DNA of 7,117 bases from CAYSNP01 sp050945855 (GTDB lineage: Bacteria; Bacillota; Clostridia; Christensenellales; DTU072): assembly GCA_050945855.1 (NCBI GenBank), contig JBMNTS010000051.1, positions 1 through 7,117 of the forward strand. Direction: 5' to 3'. The notes under the pieces are model-generated. The model worked only from the letters and a program-made list of their open reading frames with translations. It made no database searches and had not been told where the DNA came from. Position 1 is the first letter of the stretch. Each line of letters begins with the position of its first letter. The position numbers and the translations under genes are program-made. Shown piece after piece: positions 1 to 5,841 of this stretch.

Positions 1-28
1 AGGGTATTGACAGCTATTGCTTTTTGCT

Positions 29-49
29 AAACGTGTCAGCGCGTTTTTT
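29..49 (+). terminator. Possible intrinsic terminator of an unseen upstream gene
   Basis: The arms AAACGTG (29-35) and CGCGTTT (40-46) can pair over seven base pairs, including one G-U pair, around the four-base loop TCAG, and three more T residues follow (47-49). Part of the T tract lies inside the stem, which makes it a modest terminator. It would end a gene to the left of the window. No coding region in 1-113 is supported. Confidence 0.4.
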
Positions 50-80
50 AATTTCGGAAACACAAATTCAGGATTTTTTA

Positions 81-89
81 TGGTAGAAT
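81..89 (+). promoter_or_regulatory. Candidate extended -10 promoter for the GDPD lipoprotein gene
   Basis: TGGTAGAAT fits the extended -10 form TGN plus a TATAAT-like hexamer (TAGAAT, 84-89). No convincing -35 box lies 16-18 bases upstream, which is tolerated by extended -10 promoters. Transcription would begin near 96, just before the ribosome binding site AGGGAG at 101-106, so the leader would be very short. This is inferred from motif match only. Confidence 0.4.
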
Positions 90-113
90 ATAAAAAAAGC
101 AGGGAGCCTTATT

Positions 114-1043
114 ATGAAAAAGTTTGTTAGAGTGATTGGGTTGATAATTGCAGTCCTCATGTTGGCGGGGACGCTTGCGGGCTGCAATCCCGCTGTTGAA
201 AGGGAGCGGGCGATAGCGGTAAAAAGGGAGGGTTATACCTTTGAGGACTTGCTGGAGGACTATCACAATCCTGCAGGGCGGTCTCTGGTGATAGCGCACA
301 GGGCGGATTTTGTTAACTTCCCCGAAAATTCGCTGGAGGCAATAGAGTCCTGTATTGAAATGGGCGTGGATATGGTGGAACTGGATATCAGAAAAAGCGC
401 GGACGGGGTATGGGTGTTAAGCCATGACCAAAGCCTTTTCAGGACTACCAACGGTATGGGAATGGTGGAAAACAAGACTGCCGAGGAGTTGAAACAGCTC
501 AGACTGAAAAAGGGGAAGGGCGGATTTTCCGCTCTCACCGATTACAAAATGCCCACCTTCGCGGAAGCTCTGGAGGCGTGCAGGGGCAGGATACTAATCA
601 ATCTGGATAAAATATCCTTTGAGCATAAAGACGAGGTATACGATATCCTGTCGGAGCATGACGCCGTAAATTGCGCCATTTTTAAGTTTTCCGCTTCTCC
701 GGAACAGATAAGGGAATGGTTTGATACGCTTAGCGCACAAGGCAAGCCTTTGCCGCTCTACAGCCCCAAAATCCGCGGAAACACTTACAAGGAGGCGGCG
801 GAAAAGCTGGCTTCCTACCAAGGGCTTTCCTCAATGGCGGAGATCATGTACAGGGGGAGCGCGGAACAAACCAAAAAGCTGAACGCGCTTGCCAATGAAT
901 GCGGTATGCGCGCGATGCGCACCACACTCCTTGTCACCAACGATTACGAACAGGCATGGCAAAGGGCGCTCTCTATGGGGTTTAACGCGCTGATGACCAA
1001 TAAACCTGCCAATATGATAGTTTTTATTAACGAATTGGATTAA
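114..1043 (+). CDS. Lipoprotein of the glycerophosphodiester phosphodiesterase (GDPD) family
   Basis: This 309-residue protein is a predicted exported lipoprotein. A basic start (MKKFVR) and a hydrophobic stretch lead to the lipobox LAGC, with the lipidated cysteine at residue 24. The GDPD TIM-barrel domain spans roughly residues 57-305. Visible signature residues are His62-Arg63 (IAHRAD), the PENS segment at 70-73, the metal-binding pair Glu89 and Asp91 in VELDIR, and His104-Asp105 in LSHD. FRTTNGMG (109-116), NLDK (163-166) and the closing ALMTNKP (292-298) also fit. The family hydrolyses glycerophosphodiesters to glycerol 3-phosphate and an alcohol; here this would occur on the outer face of the membrane, with the true substrate unknown. 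The start is set by AGGGAG at 101-106, seven bases ahead of ATG. It is separated from the aro genes by a promoter, so a shared pathway role is unlikely. Confidence 0.9.
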   Translation: MKKFVRVIGLIIAVLMLAGTLAGCNPAVERERAIAVKREGYTFEDLLEDYHNPAGRSLVIAHRADFVNFPENSLEAIESCIEMGVDMVELDIRKSADGVWVLSHDQSLFRTTNGMGMVENKTAEELKQLRLKKGKGGFSALTDYKMPTFAEALEACRGRILINLDKISFEHKDEVYDILSEHDAVNCAIFKFSASPEQIREWFDTLSAQGKPLPLYSPKIRGNTYKEAAEKLASYQGLSSMAEIMYRGSAEQTKKLNALANECGMRAMRTTLLVTNDYEQAWQRALSMGFNALMTNKPANMIVFINELD

Positions 1044-1048
1044 ATCAA

Positions 1049-1080
1049 GAGCAAAAAATCAGCGCGTTTTGTTCATTTTT
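1049..1080 (+). terminator. Weak candidate terminator between the GDPD gene and the aro operon
   Basis: GAGCAAAA (1049-1056) can pair with TTTTGTTC (1067-1074), eight pairs including one G-U, around a ten-base loop, followed by ATTTTT. The position just after the GDPD stop codon suits a terminator, but the stem is A/T-rich and the loop is long, so it would be inefficient. Confidence 0.3.
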
Positions 1081-1091
1081 AATCAAATTCT

Positions 1092-1119
1092 TTGACTTTT
1101 TGGCAATAAGGTGTATAAT
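1092..1119 (+). promoter_or_regulatory. Sigma-70/sigma-A type promoter of the aro operon
   Basis: TTGACT at 1092-1097 and a perfect TATAAT at 1114-1119 are separated by 16 bases, close to the consensus housekeeping promoter. Transcription would start near 1126, only about 17 bases before the aroQ start codon. That leaves room for the ribosome binding site GGAG (1134-1137) and nothing more, so a T-box, leader peptide or riboswitch upstream of aroQ is not expected from this promoter. Confidence 0.8.
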
Positions 1120-1142
1120 TGAAATAATAATCCGGAGTCTTT

Positions 1143-1589
1143 ATGAGAATTTTAATTCTGAACGGGGTAAATCTAAATATGTTAGGCAAAAGAGACGCCG
1201 CTCATTACGGCGCGTTTACCCTTGCGGAATTAAATAAAATTTTAGCGTCCCATTTTTCAGGTACGGATGTCAGATTGAGTTTTATGCAGACCAATCACGA
1301 GGGCGAAATTGTAGAGATTCTGCAAAGGGCGGCAAAATGCTTTGACGCTGTAGTCTTAAATGCGGGAGCGTATACCCATTACAGCTACGCTATCCGCGAC
1401 GCAGTGGAATGCGCGGGGCTGCCGGTCGCGGAAGTACATCTATCGGATATTCTCGCCCGTGAAGAGTTCAGGAGGGTGTCCGTATTGGAGGACGTTTGCT
1501 GCGCCAGGTTTTTCGGGAAAAAGGAATTTAGCTATATTGAGGCGATAAACTGGCTGAGGAATAATCATAAGGAGAATAATCGGATATGA
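1143..1589 (+). CDS. aroQ: 3-dehydroquinate dehydratase, type II
   Basis: This enzyme dehydrates 3-dehydroquinate to 3-dehydroshikimate, step 3 of the shikimate pathway, in the cytoplasm. The 148-residue length is normal for the small dodecameric type II family. Recognisable motifs are LNGVNLNMLGKR (6-17) with catalytic Arg17 and the tyrosine base Tyr22 in HYG, QTNHEGE (49-55), LNAGAYTHYSYAIRDA (72-87) with Asn73 and His79, and EVHLSDILAREEFR (97-110) with His99 and Arg110. Two prolines usual in these motifs are absent: NGPN reads NGVN, and NPGAYTH reads NAGAYTH. The start has GGAG at 1134-1137 with five bases of spacing. It is the first gene of the operon, and its stop codon overlaps the aroF start as ATGA, which suggests translational coupling. 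Confidence 0.95.
   Translation: MRILILNGVNLNMLGKRDAAHYGAFTLAELNKILASHFSGTDVRLSFMQTNHEGEIVEILQRAAKCFDAVVLNAGAYTHYSYAIRDAVECAGLPVAEVHLSDILAREEFRRVSVLEDVCCARFFGKKEFSYIEAINWLRNNHKENNRI
1569..1574 (+). promoter_or_regulatory. Ribosome binding site for aroF inside the end of aroQ
   Basis: AAGGAG lies within the aroQ coding region, 11 bases ahead of the aroF ATG at 1586. The spacing is longer than the usual 5-9 bases, but the reading frame of aroF is closed by a stop codon at 1577-1579, so no earlier start is possible. Confidence 0.55.
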
Positions 1590-2599
1590 TAATAGTATTA
1601 AAAAACAGTGTCACAAAAGAGGAAGCTAAGGAGTTTTCCGCATTTATAGAACAATACGGGGTAAAGAGCATACCCATCTACGGCGAAATGAGTACGGTGC
1701 TGGGGCTTGTTGGCGATACCAGCAAAATAGATATTGAGCAAATCACACGCCTGCATTACGTGGAAAAAGCTATGCGCGTGCAGGAGCCTTTTAAGCAGGT
1801 GAGCAGGCGTTTTCATCCCAAAACCATTATCGTGGAGGTGGAGGGAGTAAAGTTCGGCAGCGAAGAAATATACGTTATGGCAGGGCCTTGTTCTGTTGAG
1901 AGCAGAGAACAGCTGTCCGTAATCGCCGACGGAGTAATCAAGTCCGGCGCGAAGATTTTAAGAGGCGGCACCTTTAAGCCGCGCAGCTCCCCCTACGCCT
2001 TTCAGGGGCTAAGGCTGGAAGGGCTTACTCTTATGCGGGAGCAGAAGCAAAAGCACAACGTGCCCATAATCAGCGAGCTTACCAATATTGATTACCTGGA
2101 CGCTTTTTTGGAAAGCGTGGATATTATCCAGATCGGCGCGCGGAGTATGCAAAACTTTGAAATGTTAAAAGAGCTGGGGCAAACGCAAAAGCCCGTATTG
2201 CTTAAAAGAGGTTTTTCCAACACCATAGACGAATTGCTGATGAGCGCGGAATATATAGTCAACGGCGGCAATCAAAATGTTATATTGTGCGAAAGGGGTA
2301 TCCGAACCTTTGAAACCAGGACCCGAAACACGCTGGATATTTCCGCCGTGCCTTTGCTTAAACAGCTTTCCCCCTTGCCTGTTGTGGTAGACCCCTCACA
2401 CGCCGCGGGCAGAGTGGACTTAATCGAAAGCCTGACTCTGGCAAGTATTGCCGCGGGCGCGGACGGGCTGATGATAGAAGTGCATAACGAGCCCGCGAAG
2501 GCGCTTAGCGACGGCGCGCAATCTCTTACACTGGACGCTTTTGACGAGATAATGAAAAAAGCGAAAGTCGTGGCTAAGGCAATGGGAAGAAAACTGTAA
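1586..2599 (+). CDS. aroF: 3-deoxy-7-phosphoheptulonate (DAHP) synthase, type Ibeta with N-terminal regulatory domain
   Basis: This is the committing step of the shikimate pathway, condensing phosphoenolpyruvate with erythrose 4-phosphate. The 337 residues align almost without gaps to the Thermotoga maritima enzyme as I recall it. Residues 1 to about 70 form the ferredoxin-like (ACT-like) regulatory domain, and the TIM barrel follows. Metal ligands fall at the same numbers as in T. maritima: Cys102 (AGPC), His272 (DPSH), Glu298 (IEVH) and Asp309 (SDG). Other family motifs are LRGGTFKPR (125-133), IQIGAR (181-186), LLKRG (205-209) and ILCERGIRTFE (233-243). The regulatory domain is the family's feedback site for tyrosine or phenylalanine, but Ile29 and Ile31 stand where the T. 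maritima protein has His and Ser, so effector choice is uncertain. It overlaps aroQ by four bases and lies one base before aroB. Confidence 0.97.
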   Translation: MIIVLKNSVTKEEAKEFSAFIEQYGVKSIPIYGEMSTVLGLVGDTSKIDIEQITRLHYVEKAMRVQEPFKQVSRRFHPKTIIVEVEGVKFGSEEIYVMAGPCSVESREQLSVIADGVIKSGAKILRGGTFKPRSSPYAFQGLRLEGLTLMREQKQKHNVPIISELTNIDYLDAFLESVDIIQIGARSMQNFEMLKELGQTQKPVLLKRGFSNTIDELLMSAEYIVNGGNQNVILCERGIRTFETRTRNTLDISAVPLLKQLSPLPVVVDPSHAAGRVDLIESLTLASIAAGADGLMIEVHNEPAKALSDGAQSLTLDAFDEIMKKAKVVAKAMGRKL

Positions 2600-2600
2600 T

Positions 2601-3641
2601 ATGACTTCCTTACGCCTGCGCGCCGCAAGCGGAGAATCGCTTATAAAAATCGGCGCGGACATACTAAAAGAGTTGCCCGGCGCGCTTACAGGCTCGACAA
2701 AAGTGATGATAATCACTGACGAGAATATAGCCGCGCTTTACAAGGGGCTGCTCAATGATATTGCGCAAAGTAATCCCGATATAACCTTTTATCCTAATAT
2801 ATTGCCTGCGGGCGAAAGCGAAAAAACTCTTGCCACCCACGGAAAAATCTTAAATACGCTTGCGGAATACGGTTTTACAAGGAGCGATTGCGTCCTTGCC
2901 ATGGGCGGAGGGGTGGTAAGCGACATAGCCGGCTTTTGCGCCGCCACCTATATGCGGGGGATAAGATACTCAAGCGTCCCCACCACTCTGCTTGCCATGG
3001 TGGACGCGGCAATGGGGGGCAAATGCGGAGTAAATCTGGAAAAGGGCAAAAACCTCGCGGGATGCTTTTATCAACCCGAAGTTATTTTAATTAATCCGCA
3101 GTTTTTGGCAACGCTTGACAAGCGGGAGTTTAATTGCGGCATCGCGGAAATCATTAAATACGCGGCAATAGCGGACAGCTCCATTTTTGCTTTGCTGGAC
3201 GACGCCGGGGCGAATATCGACAAACTTATTTACAAAAGCGTACTCATAAAAAAGGAAATCGTGGAGAGCGACGAGCGGGAAAGCCTTACCCGCATGAAAC
3301 TTAATTTCGGGCACACCTTGGGGCATATCGCGGAAAAGGCGGGCGGCTACTCCCTTTACAGTCACGGTGAAGCGGTAGCGTACGGAATGCGCAAGGAAAC
3401 GCAACTTCTTAAGCTGGCGGGGTTGGCGGAGGATAACGGCATAATTGAGACATACCTTGACAAATTCGGATTGAATATTACTCCCCCGCTTACCAAAGAA
3501 ATTGTCGTAAAAGATATTTTCTCGGATAAAAAAATGCGCGGTGACAGCTTGTACTTCGCGGGGTTTTCCACTCCCGGCAAAGGAATGGTCTACAAGTTTT
3601 CAAAAGAGCAAATGCTCTCTTTGCTGGACCGATTGTTTTAA
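2601..3641 (+). CDS. aroB: 3-dehydroquinate synthase
   Basis: This NAD- and divalent-metal-dependent enzyme cyclises DAHP to 3-dehydroquinate, step 2 of the pathway. The 346-residue length is typical. Visible motifs are PAGESEKT (69-76), the NAD-binding GGGVVSD (102-108), VPTTLLAMVDAAMGGKCGVN (126-145) with Asp135, Lys141 and Asn145, GKNL (149-152), GIAEIIKY (180-187), NFGHTLGH (235-242) and SHGEAVAYGM (254-263). The metal ligands are predicted to be Glu183, His238 and His255. Small departures from the commonest sequence are Ser107 for Gly in GGGVVGD, and AAMGGKC for SVGGKT; neither removes a catalytic residue. The ATG lies one base after the aroF stop. Only a poor Shine-Dalgarno match (GGGAAG, 2584-2589, spaced 11 bases) precedes it, so translation probably depends on coupling to aroF. 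Confidence 0.96.
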   Translation: MTSLRLRAASGESLIKIGADILKELPGALTGSTKVMIITDENIAALYKGLLNDIAQSNPDITFYPNILPAGESEKTLATHGKILNTLAEYGFTRSDCVLAMGGGVVSDIAGFCAATYMRGIRYSSVPTTLLAMVDAAMGGKCGVNLEKGKNLAGCFYQPEVILINPQFLATLDKREFNCGIAEIIKYAAIADSSIFALLDDAGANIDKLIYKSVLIKKEIVESDERESLTRMKLNFGHTLGHIAEKAGGYSLYSHGEAVAYGMRKETQLLKLAGLAEDNGIIETYLDKFGLNITPPLTKEIVVKDIFSDKKMRGDSLYFAGFSTPGKGMVYKFSKEQMLSLLDRLF

Positions 3642-3646
3642 GGAGG
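3640..3646 (+). promoter_or_regulatory. Strong ribosome binding site for aroC overlapping the aroB stop codon
   Basis: AAGGAGG is a near-perfect Shine-Dalgarno sequence that shares two bases with the aroB TAA and sits seven bases before the aroC ATG. It is the strongest binding site in the operon and fixes the aroC start. Confidence 0.85.
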
Positions 3647-3653
3647 GTCAAAG

Positions 3654-4745
3654 ATGGCTGTTTTATTCGATAACAGATTGCAGGTTGTCCTTTTTGGCGA
3701 ATCGCACGGCAAGGCTATAGGCGTAACAATATCCGGTCTGCCTTCGGGCATAGAAATTGATTACGCCTTAATCGAGGCTAAACTTGCCGCGCGCAAAGCA
3801 AAGGCGGCGGCCTTTTCCACTCCCCGCTTTGAGGAAGATAAATTCGAGATATTAAGCGGCGTATATAACGGAATGACCACGGGAGAGCCTTTGTGCGCCG
3901 TTTGCCATAACAAAAATATCAGAAGCGAGGATTACGCCAAGGTAAACGAATTTTACCGTCCCGGTCATGCCGACTATTCCGCCGCTATGAGATACAAGGG
4001 TTTTTGCGACCCAAGAGGGGGCGGCCATTTTTCGGGCAGGCTTACCGCCCCTATGGTGTTTGCGGGAGCAATCGCTCAAAGCGCGCTGGCAAAATACGGG
4101 ATTGAGATATATTCGCATATTTTCAAGATTAAGCACATAACGGACAAAAGCGTAAGCGATGCCGGCGAAAGCGAGATGAAAAGCATTTATAACAATCCGC
4201 TGCCCGTAATCGACAAAACCATTGTGCCCTTATTGGAGGAATTGTTTGAGGAATACAGGCGCGATAAAGACAGTCTGGGCGGCATTGTGGAAACGGTAGT
4301 TAAAAATGTGCGGGCGGGCATCGGCGGCACACACGCCCAAAGCCTGGAGTCTCGGCTTAGCAGCGCCATGTTCGCAATCCCCGCAGTCAAAGGCATTGAG
4401 TTCGGGCTGGGTTTCGGGTTCGCGGAAAGCTCGGGGAAGCGCGCGAAAGACGAAATAGGGATTAAGGACAATAAGATTTACACCTTAGCCAATAACAACG
4501 GTGGGATACTGGGGGGCATAGCCAACGGAGAGGATATAGTGTTCAAAGTGGTTTTCAAGAGCGTGTCCTCAATAGCAAGCGAGCAAATGAGCGTAAACAG
4601 GCAGAGCGGACAAGAAGGCGTATTGAAGATAGAAGGCCGGCACGACGTGTGCGTAGTGCCGAGGGCTGTCCCCGTGGTAGAGAGTATGACCGCCCTGACT
4701 ATACTTGACGGTTATCTGGAGGCTTTGGGATATGACGGATATTAA
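3654..4745 (+). CDS. aroC: Chorismate synthase
   Basis: This enzyme converts EPSP to chorismate, the last shared step of aromatic biosynthesis, and needs reduced FMN. The 363 residues match the family length. Motifs in order are FGESHG (14-19) with His18, RPGHADYS (102-109) with His105, RGGGHFSGRLTAP (121-133), AIPAVKGIEFG (241-251), NNNGGILGGIANG (280-292) and GRHDVCVVPRAVPVVE (328-343). RGGGHFSGR in place of RGGGRSSAR is a variant I know from Clostridia and is the main taxonomic hint here. Residues 222-232 (GIGGTHAQSLE) diverge from the more usual G-E-P-x-F-D pattern of this loop. It has a strong ribosome binding site twelve bases after aroB, and its last 14 bases overlap the start of pheA. 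Confidence 0.97.
   Translation: MAVLFDNRLQVVLFGESHGKAIGVTISGLPSGIEIDYALIEAKLAARKAKAAAFSTPRFEEDKFEILSGVYNGMTTGEPLCAVCHNKNIRSEDYAKVNEFYRPGHADYSAAMRYKGFCDPRGGGHFSGRLTAPMVFAGAIAQSALAKYGIEIYSHIFKIKHITDKSVSDAGESEMKSIYNNPLPVIDKTIVPLLEELFEEYRRDKDSLGGIVETVVKNVRAGIGGTHAQSLESRLSSAMFAIPAVKGIEFGLGFGFAESSGKRAKDEIGIKDNKIYTLANNNGGILGGIANGEDIVFKVVFKSVSSIASEQMSVNRQSGQEGVLKIEGRHDVCVVPRAVPVVESMTALTILDGYLEALGYDGY
4718..4722 (+). promoter_or_regulatory. Ribosome binding site deciding the pheA start
   Basis: GGAGG inside the aroC coding region lies nine bases before the ATG at 4732. It favours that ATG over the in-frame TTG at 4705, which has no comparable site and would add nine residues with no counterpart in chorismate mutases. 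Confidence 0.75.
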
Positions 4746-5841
4746 GAAATTGCGGCAGGAGATAGACAATATAGACGGCAAGCTGAAAGACTTGTTTATC
4801 CGCAGACTGAAGGTGTCCGAACAGGTGGCGCAACAAAAACTTACACTCAACACCCCCGTATACGATAAAAGGAGGGAAGAGGAGATATTAAGCGGCTTAG
4901 CAGGGGAAGAATACGCCAATTATCTATCCGGCCAGTTTAATCTGGTTATGCGCAATTCCCGTAATATTCAGTATAAGAGTATCGCGGAGCAGAAAAATAT
5001 TTCTTACGCCGCGAACGCGCAAAAAGAAATTAAGGAAGAAACAGTATTCATACAGGGAATGCCGGGAAGCTATTCGGACATAATAAGCGAAAAAAAATAT
5101 CAGCGCACCAAGTTTGTATATAAGCAATACTTTGAGCAGGTTTTCAAGGCAGTGGAAGAAAAGGACAATTCGGTGGGCGTCTTGCCCATGGTCAATTCCA
5201 CCGCGGGCATGGTGGGCGAGGTATTTCAGTATTTATATAAATACAATGTGTATATTTCCGCTCTGGAAGCGCTGCCGGTAAGCCATTGCCTGCTTGCCTG
5301 CCACAGCGATTTTGCCAAGATAAAATATGTTATCAGCCATCCGCAGGCGCTTGCCCAATGCCGCGCTTTTATTGAAAAGCACAATCTTATCCCTATCCCC
5401 AACGATAATACCGCGCGCGCAAGCGAATATGTAAGGGAGTTGCAAAGCGAGGAATACGCGGCGATTTCTTCGGAGGAATGCGCAAGGCTGTATAAGCTGA
5501 CCGTATTGCAAAAAAACCTCAGCGATATGGAAAACAATACCACCCGCTTTGCCTTTATTACAAATAAACCCATAGTAAACGCCGAGTGCGACAGGATAAG
5601 CGTAATATTTGAATTGGATAACACCGCCGGCGCGCTTAATAACGTGCTTAGCACCTTCGGCAGCCTTAATATTAATATCAATGCCTTGCATTCCATGCCG
5701 CATAAGCAGAAACCCTTTGCTTTTAATTTTTACGCGGAGTTTACAGGCAACCTTAACGATAAGGATATAATCGCCCTGCTTTATCAGTTGGAAAACGAAT
5801 TGCCGTATATCAAAATCACAGGGTCTTTCAAGGGGGCGTAA
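4732..5841 (+). CDS. pheA: Bifunctional chorismate mutase / prephenate dehydratase (P-protein)
   Basis: This protein turns chorismate into prephenate and then phenylpyruvate, the phenylalanine branch. With the ATG at 4732 it has 369 residues. An AroQ-fold chorismate mutase (about 1-85) keeps every active-site residue of the E. coli enzyme by my alignment: Arg8, Arg25, Lys36, Asp45, Arg48, Glu49, Ser76 and Gln80. The prephenate dehydratase domain (about 103-280) has FIQGMPGSYSD (106-116), SHPQALAQC (202-210) and the catalytic TTRF (270-273). However, the conserved ENS/T motif reads VNST (154-157), losing its Glu, and the following conserved Asn is Gly162. An ACT domain (about 288-369) closes the protein, with TAGALNN (298-304), but the phenylalanine-binding ESRP motif reads HSMP (320-323). 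Feedback control may therefore differ. It overlaps aroC by 14 bases and abuts aroA directly. Confidence 0.94.
   Translation: MTDIKKLRQEIDNIDGKLKDLFIRRLKVSEQVAQQKLTLNTPVYDKRREEEILSGLAGEEYANYLSGQFNLVMRNSRNIQYKSIAEQKNISYAANAQKEIKEETVFIQGMPGSYSDIISEKKYQRTKFVYKQYFEQVFKAVEEKDNSVGVLPMVNSTAGMVGEVFQYLYKYNVYISALEALPVSHCLLACHSDFAKIKYVISHPQALAQCRAFIEKHNLIPIPNDNTARASEYVRELQSEEYAAISSEECARLYKLTVLQKNLSDMENNTTRFAFITNKPIVNAECDRISVIFELDNTAGALNNVLSTFGSLNININALHSMPHKQKPFAFNFYAEFTGNLNDKDIIALLYQLENELPYIKITGSFKGA

Noticed and set aside
7..12. TTGACA, a perfect -35 hexamer
   Set aside because: No -10-like hexamer is found 16-18 bases downstream (30-35 reads AACGTG), and the hairpin at 29-46 occupies that position.
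1083..1095. Inverted repeat TCAAA-TTC-TTTGA overlapping the -35 box of the aro promoter, a possible operator
   Set aside because: The arms are only five bases in A/T-rich sequence and do not extend outward, so chance is a sufficient explanation.
1120..1142. Possible T-box, leader peptide or riboswitch ahead of aroQ
   Set aside because: Only about 23 bases separate the -10 box from the start codon, too few for any such structure, and nothing like a T-box sequence appears upstream.
1360..1548. 62-codon open frame on the plus strand inside aroQ in another frame
   Set aside because: It lies wholly within the conserved dehydroquinase gene and shows no motif or start signal.
4705..4731. Extended pheA start at a TTG codon, adding nine residues
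   Set aside because: The ATG at 4732 has GGAGG nine bases upstream, and the protein from there begins as chorismate mutases do (MTDIKKLRQEID).
5226..5703. Two 156-codon open frames on the minus strand inside pheA
   Set aside because: They run opposite a well-conserved gene, resemble no family I know and have no convincing ribosome binding site. They are shadows of the real frame.
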